Below are positions 1-8,413 of a stretch of 64,000 nucleotides of DNA, in pieces (position 1 is the first letter of the stretch; every line of letters begins with the position of its first letter). The stretch comes from Paradesertivirga superstes (GTDB lineage Bacteria; Bacteroidota; Bacteroidia; Sphingobacteriales; Sphingobacteriaceae). Position numbers and translations under genes: made by a program. The stretch spans positions 368,490-432,489 of the forward strand of contig NZ_JBBJCN010000005.1 of the NCBI RefSeq assembly GCF_037622515.1, given 5' to 3'. The notes beneath the pieces are model-generated. The model was not told the origin of the DNA. It searched no databases and saw only the letters and a list, made by a program, of their open reading frames with translations.

Positions 1-1
1 A

Positions 2-601
2 AAGAGGAATCAGGTTTCACCAACTGTTACGATTTATGCATCTGCCTCGGGTATTGTTAATGAAATAAATGTTTCAGAAGGACAGTATATCTCAGAAGGC
101 AGTCCTGTTGTTCGGCTCGAAAATTTTAGCCGCTTGTGGCTTGAAGTGGATGTTTACCCCTCCGAAGTGAAGCAGGTGGCCATTGGATCAGTATTAAAAG
201 TAATAATTAATGGATTCTCAGATTTGTCGCAGAATGTAAAGGTGGACTTTATTAGTCCTGCATTAAATCCCTCAACACAACGTTTAATTATCCGTGCTGT
301 TATAGATAATTCTTCAGGAAAATATCAACCCGGAATGCAGGCGGATGTTTTTATAGCAACGGGCAAAGTTTCGGGCGCGGTAAGTTTACCTCTGGAAGCT
401 GTACTGCGGGATGAAAATGGTTCGTATGTTTGGGTTAAAACGAAAGGTAATACTTTTACATCACGAAAGGTGATCACCGGGGCGGAAGATGCGGATAAAA
501 TAGTGATCACTTCAGGGATATCCGGGGGGGAAGAAATAGTGACCTCGGGGGCTTACCTGCTTCACAGTGAGTTTGTATTAAAACGCGGAACAACACTTTA
601 A
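2..601 (+). CDS. RND efflux periplasmic adaptor, CusB/HlyD type (5'-truncated)
   Basis: C-terminal 199 residues of a membrane fusion protein; the frame is open to the left edge, so the start lies outside the window. The first visible part reads as the second half of a biotinyl-lipoyl-like hairpin domain (SGIVNEINVSEGQYISEGS), followed by the beta-barrel domain (about SRLWLEVDVYPSEV to the QPGMQADVFI segment) and a membrane-proximal domain ending in a typical EIVTSGAYLLHSEFVLK tail. Such adaptors link an inner-membrane RND pump to an outer-membrane TolC-like channel. The DUF3347 gene 17 bases downstream favours a copper/silver (CusB-like) substrate, which is inference. An internal TTG at 134 is not the real start, because conserved domain sequence continues upstream of it. 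Confidence 0.85.
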   Translation, partial: KRNQVSPTVTIYASASGIVNEINVSEGQYISEGSPVVRLENFSRLWLEVDVYPSEVKQVAIGSVLKVIINGFSDLSQNVKVDFISPALNPSTQRLIIRAVIDNSSGKYQPGMQADVFIATGKVSGAVSLPLEAVLRDENGSYVWVKTKGNTFTSRKVITGAEDADKIVITSGISGGEEIVTSGAYLLHSEFVLKRGTTL

Positions 602-617
602 TAAAATTAACATAGAT

Positions 618-1163
618 ATGAAAATGAACACAATTTTAGTAAACAGCCTTGCTGTACTTTTGACAGTATCTACGGCATGTCAATCGGAAACAACTAATCA
701 GAGCGAAAACTCACAATCTGAAAGTACGGAACTAGAAAGCTCTATCACTGAAAATGGCAATCCTCAATTTAAAGATGAAACTTCAAAAGCAGTCTTTCAG
801 CATTATATTCATCTTAAAACAGCATTAGTTAAATCGGATGTAAAAGAAGCAAAAACAGGTGCCGCGGCCTTGAAAATTGCTTTAAATAATGCGGGCAGTA
901 AAAAAGGGGCCGAACTGGCTTCTAAAATTGCTGCCGCTTCAGATATTGGAAAACAGCGCAATGAGTTTGATGCTCTTACCGCAGAGGTAGAGGATATTAT
1001 TAAATCAGCAGGACTGAAGTCTGGTAAGATTTACAAACAATTTTGCCCTATGGCTAAGAATGGAGAGGGAGCTTACTGGCTTGCGAGCGAAACAGAAATT
1101 AAAAACCCATACTACGGCAACGATATGTTAAATTGTGGTGAGGTAAAGGAAGAAATCAAATAA
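618..1163 (+). CDS. DUF3347 family putative heavy-metal-associated lipoprotein
   Basis: 181 residues. It has an N-terminal hydrophobic leader ending in STAC, an imperfect lipobox, then a Ser/Glu/Asn-rich linker and a DUF3347 domain. The domain is a helical part (about residues 58-130, YIHLKTALVKSD) followed by the family's C-terminal FCPMAKNGEGAYWLA...NPYYGNDMLNCG block. The Cys/Met/His-poor but CPMA- and CG-containing end is what links this family to copper-efflux operons; the exact biochemical role is not established. It starts 17 bases after the RND adaptor, so the two are probably co-transcribed. A GC-rich hairpin follows directly and probably ends the operon. Confidence 0.8.
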   Translation: MKMNTILVNSLAVLLTVSTACQSETTNQSENSQSESTELESSITENGNPQFKDETSKAVFQHYIHLKTALVKSDVKEAKTGAAALKIALNNAGSKKGAELASKIAAASDIGKQRNEFDALTAEVEDIIKSAGLKSGKIYKQFCPMAKNGEGAYWLASETEIKNPYYGNDMLNCGEVKEEIK

Positions 1164-1196
1164 ATTTAAGCTCCGGAGCTTAAATTCCGGAGCTCC
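1163..1196 (+). terminator. Perfect 24-bp palindrome / terminator-like hairpin
   Basis: Bases 1163-1186 form a perfect palindrome centred on CTCC|GGAG that begins at the stop codon of the DUF3347 gene. An alternative RNA hairpin with a real loop is AGCTCCGGA (1169-1177), loop of 8, TCCGGAGCT (1186-1194), followed by a pyrimidine-rich CCTTATCTTCTGTTTC run. The second form is the more plausible terminator for the metal-efflux operon. Confidence 0.55.
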
Positions 1197-1381
1197 TTAT
1201 CTTCTGTTTCTGCCTGTGTTTGAAATTTCTCGTGCTCATTTAATAAGTATTTATAGTCAAAGAATATTAATTTTCTTTATTCTCAGGTAATTAAAGCTGG
1301 GCAACAGAAAACTCTCAATACCAGCCTTTATCCTGATAAGGCATCTTTTAAATAAAATAGTTGTAATTTAACTTCTGAAGT

Positions 1382-1399
1382 CATGACAGTCCATGACAG
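1382..1399 (+). promoter_or_regulatory. Direct repeat CATGACAG, possible activator site upstream of rhaT
   Basis: CATGACAG occurs twice (1382-1389 and 1392-1399), spaced one helical turn apart, in the otherwise featureless 297-base gap before rhaT. A near-match to the Bacteroidota -7 element, TACTTTTC, sits at 1411-1418. Tandem half-sites a turn apart just upstream of a promoter are how AraC-family activators such as rhamnose regulators commonly bind. That assignment is inference, and no regulator gene is present in the window. Confidence 0.3.
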
Positions 1400-1460
1400 A
1401 TGTAAGGCTCTACTTTTCTATTTTTAGCAGCTATTAAATAAAATATATAAACCGTAATAC

Positions 1461-2534
1461 ATGCAAGCAATTTTAGGTGTTATTTTTCACTTTATCGGCG
1501 GATTCGCCTCCGGTAGTTTTTACATTCCTTATAAAAAGGTAAAGGGCTGGGCCTGGGAAAGTTATTGGATAGTGGGTGGAATATTTTCATGGCTAATTGT
1601 TCCTCCCCTTGCAGCTTTTTTAACCATTCCAGGATATATTGATATTATTAAGAACACTGATGGAGGTATTTTGGGCCTTACTTATTTCTTTGGAGTTTTA
1701 TGGGGAATTGGAGGCTTAACGTATGGTTTGGGCGTTAGATATCTCGGAGTTGCTTTAGGCAGCTCAATTATTTTGGGACTGTGTTCTGTTTTCGGCGCGC
1801 TTATTCCTTCGATATATTATGACTTTAATCCAAGTCCCGGAAAAGATACATTTACCGATCTGATAACATCCAGCTGGGGACAAATGGTTCTTATAGGTGT
1901 TTTAGTCTGCGTAATTGGTATTATTATCTGTGGAAAGGCAGGTGCCATGAAAGAAAAGGATCTTGCCGCTGAAAACAAAGCCAACAACGTTGAATTTAAA
2001 ATAGGTCTGGGCTTATTTGTATCTATCGTGTCAGGTATTTTGAGCGCATGCTTTGCATTTGGCATCGATGCCGGAAAAGATATGGCAAATGTGGCGAATG
2101 AAGCATGGAAGGCAGCTAACCCTGGCGATGGAGAGTTTCTTTTTCAGAACAATGTAACTTATGTCGTTATTCTTTGGGGTGGTTTAACCACCAATTTGAT
2201 CTGGTGCATGATATTAAATGCACGTAATAAAACCTTTTCAGATTATGGAAATAGTAAAACTCCTCTGCTTAGAAACTACATATTCTCGGCTTTAGCCGGC
2301 ACAACCTGGTTCCTGCAATTTTTCTTTTATGGAATGGGTGAAAGTAAATTGGGGAATGGTCCAAGTTCATGGATATTGCACATGGCATTTATCATTCTTG
2401 TGGCGAATACCTGGGGATTAGCATTGAATGAATGGAAAGGCGTTCGTAAAGGGACGCTTACAACAGTAATAGTAGGTATCGTTGCTATTATCCTGTCAAT
2501 TTTGATTGTAGGATACGGCAATTCATTAAAATAA
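1461..2534 (+). CDS. rhaT: L-rhamnose/H+ symporter
   Basis: 357 residues, close to the 344 of E. coli RhaT. The protein is almost entirely hydrophobic, with about ten membrane segments, and opens with the family hallmark HFIGGFASGSFYIPYKKVKGW and further WESYWIVGG. It imports L-rhamnose across the inner membrane with protons. It is the first gene of the rhamnose block and lies 15 bases before the aldolase fusion. The 297 bases upstream hold the likely promoter and a direct repeat at 1382-1399. The family match and context agree well. Confidence 0.93.
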   Translation: MQAILGVIFHFIGGFASGSFYIPYKKVKGWAWESYWIVGGIFSWLIVPPLAAFLTIPGYIDIIKNTDGGILGLTYFFGVLWGIGGLTYGLGVRYLGVALGSSIILGLCSVFGALIPSIYYDFNPSPGKDTFTDLITSSWGQMVLIGVLVCVIGIIICGKAGAMKEKDLAAENKANNVEFKIGLGLFVSIVSGILSACFAFGIDAGKDMANVANEAWKAANPGDGEFLFQNNVTYVVILWGGLTTNLIWCMILNARNKTFSDYGNSKTPLLRNYIFSALAGTTWFLQFFFYGMGESKLGNGPSSWILHMAFIILVANTWGLALNEWKGVRKGTLTTVIVGIVAIILSILIVGYGNSLK

Positions 2535-2549
2535 TAAATAAATATAATT

Positions 2550-4670
2550 ATGTCTGTCGAAACAACACGATTTAAACATGTTAGCTACCTGTGGGATGAT
2601 GCAAAAGCAGCTGAACTTGCAGGTGATGAAGTAGGATTATTAATTTACCGTTCTAATTTATTGGGTGCAGATCTGCGCTTAACTAATTATGGGGGTGGAA
2701 ACACTTCATGTAAAGCAATGGCTAAAGATCCTTTAACGGGAGAAGAAACTGAAGTAATGTGGATTAAAGGTTCTGGTGGCGATATCGGGACCTTAAAACG
2801 GAGCGGTCTTGCTGCCTTATATGTAGATCGTTTGCGTAGCCTGAAGAATGTATATCGCGGCATTGAGCATGAAGATGAGATGGTTGAATTATTCAATCAC
2901 TGCATTTACGATCTTAGCTCAAAAGCCCCTTCTATTGATACTCCATTGCACGGCTTTTTACCATTTAAACACATCGATCACTTGCATCCGGATGCGGCAA
3001 TTGCTATTGCAGCAGCGAAAGATGGAAAGAAAATAACTGAAGAGTTATTTGCAGGAACGATAGGTTGGGTAGAATGGCAAAAACCGGGCTTTGATCTTGG
3101 ACTTCAGTTAAAACAATGTCTTGACGAAAATCCTGGAATCCGTGGTATAATGCTGGGTTCTCACGGCTTATTTACCTGGGGCGATACAGCTTACGAAAGT
3201 TACATGAATACGCTTGAAGTTATTGAGCGCTGCGCTCAGTACCTTGAAGAAAATTACGGTAAAAAGGGTCCTATTTTTGGCGGTGAGAAAATTCAGAGTT
3301 TAGCTGAAGAAAACCGTAAAAAACAAGCAGCGGCGATCGCGCCGATTTTACGTGGTTTTTGCTCCAGCGAGAGACACATGATCGGTCATTTTACCGATGA
3401 TTCACGTGTGCTTGAATTTATCAATTCAAATGACCTTGATAGGTTGGCTCCTCTTGGAACAAGCTGCCCTGATCACTTTTTACGTACCAAAATAAGTCCT
3501 TTAGTTTTAGATCTTACTCCTGATGCAGATCTGTCGGATGTTAATTCATTAAAAGAGAAATTAGCTCCTGCTTTTGAGGCTTACCGTAAGATGTACAATG
3601 AGTATTATAATACTTGTAAGCATCCAAACAGTCCTGCAATTCGTGACGCAAACCCTGTAATAATTTTATATCCGGGTGTGGGTATGTTTGCCTTTTCAAA
3701 AGATAAACAAACTGCACGCGTTGCCGCAGAATTCTATACAAATGCTATCAATGTAATGAAAGGTGCAGAGGCAATCTCCGAGTATACTTCATTACCACGT
3801 CAGGAAGCATTCAATATTGAGTATTGGTTATTGGAGGAAGCAAAACTTCAGCGTATGCCGAAGCCAAAAGCTTTGTCGGGTAAAATTGCTTTAGTTACCG
3901 GTAGCGCCGGCGGTATCGGTAAAGCTATCGCAAAGAAATTTGTTGAGGAAGGTGCTGTTGTTATTCTTAACGATATGAATGTTGAGCGTCTGGAAAGTGC
4001 GGGCGAAGATTTTAAAAGCCAGTACGGTAAAGATTCTTATGCTACTGCAGCTATGGATGTAACCAATAGCACTCAGATAAAAGAAGCATTTGATACAGCT
4101 GCACTGGCTTTCGGTGGTGTTGATATTATAGTTAATAATGCGGGTCTGTCAATATCTAAATCAATTGCCGACCATACTGAAAAAGACTGGGATTTATTAT
4201 ACGATGTATTGGTTAAAGGCCAGTTCTTCGTTACCCAGGCTGCAGTTGCTATTATGCAAAAGCAAAATATTGGTGGCGATGTTATTAATATTGTGAGTAA
4301 AAACGCTTTGGTTAGTGGTCCAAACAATGCCGGTTACGGTAGTGCTAAAGCTGCCCAATTACATTTAAGCAGATTGAATGCCGCTGAACTGGGTACTGAT
4401 AAAATTCGTGTAAACGTTGTAAACCCTGATGCTGTAATCAGTGATAGTAATATCTGGGCTGGTGGATGGGCTGAAGGCCGTGCAAAAGCGTATGGAATTA
4501 CCGTTGCAGAATTACCTGCATATTACGCTAAGCGAACTTTATTAAACGAAATTATTTTACCAGACGATATTGCAAATGCATGTTTCGCTTTCGCGGGAGG
4601 CCTTTTAAATAAGTCTACTGGTAACGTTTTAAACGTTGACGGTGGCGTTGCAATGGGATTTGTGAGATAA
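2550..4670 (+). CDS. rhaEW: Bifunctional rhamnulose-1-phosphate aldolase / short-chain dehydrogenase
   Basis: 706 residues, a fusion. Residues 1 to about 430 are a class II aldolase/adducin-type domain (LLGADLRLTNYGGGNTSCK; IMLGSHGLFTWGDTA with likely metal-binding His). Residues about 445-706 are an SDR domain with the TGSAGGIGKA nucleotide-binding turn, VNNAG, and a catalytic YGSAK at about 596-600. The first half should split L-rhamnulose-1-phosphate into dihydroxyacetone phosphate and L-lactaldehyde. The second should oxidise the lactaldehyde to L-lactate. This is the RhaEW arrangement known from other bacteria. It differs from E. coli, where RhaD and a separate dehydrogenase do the work. 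Confidence 0.92.
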   Translation: MSVETTRFKHVSYLWDDAKAAELAGDEVGLLIYRSNLLGADLRLTNYGGGNTSCKAMAKDPLTGEETEVMWIKGSGGDIGTLKRSGLAALYVDRLRSLKNVYRGIEHEDEMVELFNHCIYDLSSKAPSIDTPLHGFLPFKHIDHLHPDAAIAIAAAKDGKKITEELFAGTIGWVEWQKPGFDLGLQLKQCLDENPGIRGIMLGSHGLFTWGDTAYESYMNTLEVIERCAQYLEENYGKKGPIFGGEKIQSLAEENRKKQAAAIAPILRGFCSSERHMIGHFTDDSRVLEFINSNDLDRLAPLGTSCPDHFLRTKISPLVLDLTPDADLSDVNSLKEKLAPAFEAYRKMYNEYYNTCKHPNSPAIRDANPVIILYPGVGMFAFSKDKQTARVAAEFYTNAINVMKGAEAISEYTSLPRQEAFNIEYWLLEEAKLQRMPKPKALSGKIALVTGSAGGIGKAIAKKFVEEGAVVILNDMNVERLESAGEDFKSQYGKDSYATAAMDVTNSTQIKEAFDTAALAFGGVDIIVNNAGLSISKSIADHTEKDWDLLYDVLVKGQFFVTQAAVAIMQKQNIGGDVINIVSKNALVSGPNNAGYGSAKAAQLHLSRLNAAELGTDKIRVNVVNPDAVISDSNIWAGGWAEGRAKAYGITVAELPAYYAKRTLLNEIILPDDIANACFAFAGGLLNKSTGNVLNVDGGVAMGFVR

Positions 4671-4673
4671 AAA

Positions 4674-4735
4674 AAAGTCTGAAAGTATGAGATCAGAAAG
4701 CTGGAAATAGCTGATCTGAATCATACTTTCTGATT
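4674..4735 (+). repeat. Intergenic hairpin between rhaEW and rhaI
   Basis: Nested inverted repeats: GAAAGTATGA (4681-4690) pairs with TCATACTTTC (4721-4730), and inside it GATCAG (4691-4696) pairs with CTGATC (4711-4716). There is no strong T-run, only TGATTTTAATT, so it could be a weak terminator or an RNA processing/stability element. It resembles in style the other simple-word hairpins at 6116, 25994 and 29750. Confidence 0.6.
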
Positions 4736-4835
4736 TTAATTAATACTTACTTTGCCTGAAGTATTTAAGAAAATTAATCAGTTTTAAAATCTGTCTTTGG
4801 TCTTCCCGACTTTCGGACTGAATAAAGAAATAACC

Positions 4836-6110
4836 ATGAAACTCGAAAAATATCAAATTGAGGAGCACAATAATAAACTTGCTCAGCAGCACAAAAGAAA
4901 ATTTGAATTCCTTGCGCAGGATGTTCAAGGTCTTGATGGAATCATTCAAAAACTTATAAAATTTCAGATAGCAATTCCTAGCTGGGCTTTAGGTACAGGC
5001 GGAACTCGTTTCGGAAGATTTTCTGGTGGCGGTGAGCCTCGCAACCTTGAAGAAAAAATGGAAGATATCGGCTTATTGCATCAGCTGAATCAATCAAGCG
5101 GCGCGATTTCTCTTCATATTCCATGGGATATTCCAGAAAACGCAAATTCAATCAAAGCTTTAGCTGCACAATATGGTTTAAAGTTCGATGCGGTAAATTC
5201 AAATACGTTTCAGGATCAGCCGGGACAACAACACAGTTATAAATTTGGCTCTTTACAGCATGTAGATAAAGCAGTTCGTAAACAAGCCATAGAACACAAT
5301 ATCGAAGTAATTCGTCAGGGTGTTGAGCTGGGATCTGATTCCTTAACCGTTTGGTTAGCCGATGGTTCGAGCTTCCCGGGACAGCTGAATTTCCGTAAGG
5401 CATTTAATAATACTTACGAAAGTTTACAGGAAATCTACGCCGCACTTCCGGAGAACTGGAAAGTGTTTGTAGAATATAAAGCGTTCGAACCAAACTTTTA
5501 CTCAATGTCTGTAGGAGATTGGGGACAATCACTTCTTTATGCAAATAAATTAGGTCCTAAAGCCTATACGCTGGTAGATCTGGGTCACCATTTGCCAAAT
5601 GCTAATATTGAGCAAATTGTTTCTTTGTTGCTTAATGAAGGTAAGTTGGGCGGTTTCCACTTTAACGATTCCAAATACGGTGATGACGATTTGACTGCCG
5701 GCTGTATGAAGCCTTATCAATTGTTTTTAATCTTTAATGAACTGGTTGAAGGTATGGATGCTAAAGGATTAGATCATGCAACTGGTTTAGGCTGGATGAT
5801 CGATGCTTCTCACAATATCAAAGATCCTCTGGAAGATTTATTGCAATCAGTAGAAGCGATCATGATGGCTTATGCTCAGGCTCTTTTAGTAGATTCTAAA
5901 GCACTAGATCAGGCGCGTCAGGAAAATGATGTGGTACGCTGCCAGGAGATTTTGCAGAATGCATTCCGCACAGATGTAAGATCTATAGTTGCTGAAGCAA
6001 GATTGCGTTCTAATGCTGCTTTAAATCCGGTTCAGTTATACCGTGAATTAAAAGTTAGAGAAGGCCTTGTTGGTGAAAGAGGCTTAAAGACAGTAGCAAC
6101 AGGATTGTAA
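4836..6110 (+). CDS. rhaI: L-rhamnose isomerase (Pseudomonas stutzeri type)
   Basis: 424 residues from the ATG at 4836. The in-frame ATG-less extension to 4797 encodes a non-conserved leader, so the MKLEKYQIEEHN start is preferred. The protein is a TIM-barrel sugar isomerase of the RhaI group, with GTGGTRFGRFSGGGEPRN near the N-terminus, SLHIPWDIP, and metal-ligand segments KVFVEYKAFEPNFY, LVDLGHHLPN and GGFHFNDSKYGDDDL. It converts L-rhamnose to L-rhamnulose. It is unrelated in sequence to E. coli RhaA. It lies third in the rhamnose block, after a hairpin-containing 165-base gap. Confidence 0.9.
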   Translation: MKLEKYQIEEHNNKLAQQHKRKFEFLAQDVQGLDGIIQKLIKFQIAIPSWALGTGGTRFGRFSGGGEPRNLEEKMEDIGLLHQLNQSSGAISLHIPWDIPENANSIKALAAQYGLKFDAVNSNTFQDQPGQQHSYKFGSLQHVDKAVRKQAIEHNIEVIRQGVELGSDSLTVWLADGSSFPGQLNFRKAFNNTYESLQEIYAALPENWKVFVEYKAFEPNFYSMSVGDWGQSLLYANKLGPKAYTLVDLGHHLPNANIEQIVSLLLNEGKLGGFHFNDSKYGDDDLTAGCMKPYQLFLIFNELVEGMDAKGLDHATGLGWMIDASHNIKDPLEDLLQSVEAIMMAYAQALLVDSKALDQARQENDVVRCQEILQNAFRTDVRSIVAEARLRSNAALNPVQLYRELKVREGLVGERGLKTVATGL

Positions 6111-6115
6111 AATAG

Positions 6116-6172
6116 ATTTGAGATATGAGGTATTAGATTTGAGATTTCTCATCTATTAGTCTCATATCTCAT
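6116..6172 (+). repeat. Simple-word hairpin repeat (rhaI-kinase gap)
   Basis: GAGATATGAG (6120-6129) is matched by CTCATATCTC (6161-6170), with a second imperfect pair inside (TAGATTTGAGA / TCTCATCTA). The whole stretch is built from variants of GAGATNTGAGAT and its complement. The same words recur at 26088-26120 and 29750-29885. It lies between two genes of one pathway without an obvious promoter. Confidence 0.6.
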
Positions 6173-6262
6173 CTTTAAACATAGATGTATGATATGATAC
6201 GTTGAGTTTTGGCGTTTGTCCTGCTCACAAGTCACATTTCTCGTCTGATATCTAATAAACCC

Positions 6263-7654
6263 ATGAGTAAAATTCCAGTTATAGCCGTATTTGATGTAGG
6301 GAAAACAAATAAAAAGCTTTTCTTTTTTGATGAACAGTATAAAATTGTACTTGAACGAACGGCTCGTTTTGATGAAACTGTCGATGAGGAAGGTGATCCC
6401 TGTGAAGACTTAGAGAATTTAACTAACTGGATAAATAATACTCTTGCGGAAATTATTCTTTTAAAGCGTTTTGAAATTAAGGGAATTAATTTCTCTGCCT
6501 ATGGTGCGAGCTTTGTACATCTGGATGACAACGGGAAACCTCTGAGCTGTTTATATAACTACCTCAAACCCTATCCGGAAGAACTGAAGAATCAATTCTA
6601 TGCACAATATGGAGGCGAACTGAAAGTTTCAACTGAAACGGCTTCTCCGGTGCTCGGAAACTTAAATTCCGGTATGCAGTTGTACCGTCTGAAATATCAA
6701 AAGCCAGAAATATTTAACAAAATAAAGTACTCACTCCATCTCCCGCAATATTTAAGCTTTTTGATTACAGGTCAGTTTTATAGCGATATTACCAGTGTAG
6801 GATGTCATACAAATTTATGGGATTTTACAAAGCAGGATTACCATCAATGGGTGAAAGATGAAGGTGTAATAGACAGACTTGCTCCTCTTCATCCTTCAGA
6901 TTCTGCTATTGAGGTAGATATTGAGGGTGCTTCATATGCTGTTGGCATAGGTCTTCACGATAGCTCCGCTGCGCTTATTCCTTTTTTTACGAGTTTTCAT
7001 GAGCCTTTTGTTTTAATTTCTACAGGAACATGGTGCGTAAGCCTAAACCCTTTTAACGAATCTCCGCTTACGAGCGAAGAGCTTAAAAGCGATTGTTTAA
7101 GTTATATCAGTTATAAGGGGAAACCGGTGAAAGCTTCCAGGATATTTGCCGGAAATGAGCATGATCAGCAATCAAACCGTATTGCTGACTTTTATAAAAA
7201 GCCTGCGGATTTTTATAAAAAAGTTAAGTATAGTTCAACAACCATTAGCAAATTAAAGGGTAATGCAAAGGCTGTTGGCGTGCAGGTTAACTGGGATAAC
7301 CTGGCAAGTTCAGGTTTTGATAAAAGAGATTTGTCTGCTTTCTCTAATGCGGATGAAGCCTATCACCAATTAATTATAGATTTGGTAAATTTGCAATCTG
7401 TGTCTACCTTTATGGTGGTTAAAGGAACAGATGTTAAACGCATTTTTGTTGACGGTGGCTTTAGTAATAATGTTATTTACATGCAATTGTTAGCTGCAGC
7501 TTTTCCTGATATGGAAGTTTTTGCTGCCGCGGTTGCTCAGGCTACCTCTATAGGTGCAGCGCTTGCCATACATAAATATTGGAATAGTCAATCTTTACCA
7601 ACAAATATTATAGATTTGAAATTTTATTCAGCTTCACAGGAAATAGAAATATGA
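6263..7654 (+). CDS. FGGY-family kinase, probable L-rhamnulokinase
   Basis: 463 residues from ATG 6263 (MSKIPVIAVFDVGKTNKK). A longer frame from 6209 reads through hairpin-repeat sequence and is rejected. It has the ASKHA kinase N-terminal phosphate loop (FDVGKTNKKLFFFD), the central LISTGTWCVSLNPF segment, and the C-terminal IFVDGGFSNNVIY adenosine loop. It should phosphorylate L-rhamnulose to rhamnulose-1-phosphate, given its place between rhaI and lutA. FGGY kinases share many substrates, so the substrate is inferred from context. Its stop overlaps the lutA start (ATGA). Confidence 0.85.
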   Translation: MSKIPVIAVFDVGKTNKKLFFFDEQYKIVLERTARFDETVDEEGDPCEDLENLTNWINNTLAEIILLKRFEIKGINFSAYGASFVHLDDNGKPLSCLYNYLKPYPEELKNQFYAQYGGELKVSTETASPVLGNLNSGMQLYRLKYQKPEIFNKIKYSLHLPQYLSFLITGQFYSDITSVGCHTNLWDFTKQDYHQWVKDEGVIDRLAPLHPSDSAIEVDIEGASYAVGIGLHDSSAALIPFFTSFHEPFVLISTGTWCVSLNPFNESPLTSEELKSDCLSYISYKGKPVKASRIFAGNEHDQQSNRIADFYKKPADFYKKVKYSSTTISKLKGNAKAVGVQVNWDNLASSGFDKRDLSAFSNADEAYHQLIIDLVNLQSVSTFMVVKGTDVKRIFVDGGFSNNVIYMQLLAAAFPDMEVFAAAVAQATSIGAALAIHKYWNSQSLPTNIIDLKFYSASQEIEI

Positions 7655-8385
7655 AAGTCGGGTTATTTATACCCTGTTATGTAGATCAGTTTTATCCCAA
7701 TGCAGCAATCGCGACACTACAATTATTAGAAAAATTCGGGGTTGATGTCGTATTTCCAAAAAAACAAACCTGTTGTGGTCAGCCAATGGCCAATTCAGGT
7801 TTTTCGCATTTATCAGGAGATTGTGACGAGCTATTTGTCGAGAATTTTTCTGAATTTGACTATGTGGTTTGTCCTTCAGGGAGTTGCGTGCTTCATGTGA
7901 AAGATCATTTGCATTCCTCAAAACATCCCGAAAAGGCGAAGGAAATACGAACCAAAGTATACGAACTTGTCGAGTTTCTGACCGATATACTTCAGATAAA
8001 AGAGCTTAAAGCGAGCTTTCCACATAAAGTAGGGATACATCAGAGTTGCCATGGCCAGCGTGGCTTAAAGCTTTCTCAAATGAGTGAACTTGTCGCTCCG
8101 AAATTTTCAAAACCCGAAACTTTGTTAAATATGGTTGATGGTCTGGAACTAATTACTTTAACCCGGGTCGACGAATGTTGTGGTTTTGGAGGAACGTTTT
8201 GTGTTGCAGAAGAAGCAGTATCTTCTAAAATGGGGAAAGATAGAGTAGCCGATCATATCAATAACGGGGCGGAGTATATTACAGGAGCAGATTTATCGTG
8301 CCTGATGCACATGGAGGGTATTCTGAAAAGACAAAACAGCAATGTGAAGGTAGTTCATATTGCGGAAATTCTAAACGCAGGCTAA
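7651..8385 (+). CDS. lutA: Lactate utilization Fe-S protein A (LutA/YkgE/LldE)
   Basis: 244 residues, normal for LutA. It contains two CCG domains, each with a paired-cysteine motif: TCCGQPMANSGF near residue 41 and VDECCGFGGTFCV near residue 175. These bind iron-sulfur clusters or transfer electrons. With LutB and LutC it forms the cytoplasmic complex that oxidises L-lactate to pyruvate. The start overlaps the kinase stop by 4 bases, a strong sign of translational coupling to the rhamnose genes. Confidence 0.92.
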   Translation: MKVGLFIPCYVDQFYPNAAIATLQLLEKFGVDVVFPKKQTCCGQPMANSGFSHLSGDCDELFVENFSEFDYVVCPSGSCVLHVKDHLHSSKHPEKAKEIRTKVYELVEFLTDILQIKELKASFPHKVGIHQSCHGQRGLKLSQMSELVAPKFSKPETLLNMVDGLELITLTRVDECCGFGGTFCVAEEAVSSKMGKDRVADHINNGAEYITGADLSCLMHMEGILKRQNSNVKVVHIAEILNAG

Positions 8386-8413
8386 TGCCTATAATCTTCT
8401 AAGAGAAGAAAAA

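Noticed and set aside
4797..4835. Earlier start for rhaI
   Set aside because: The extra 13 residues are not family-like and the ATG at 4836 gives the expected N-terminus.
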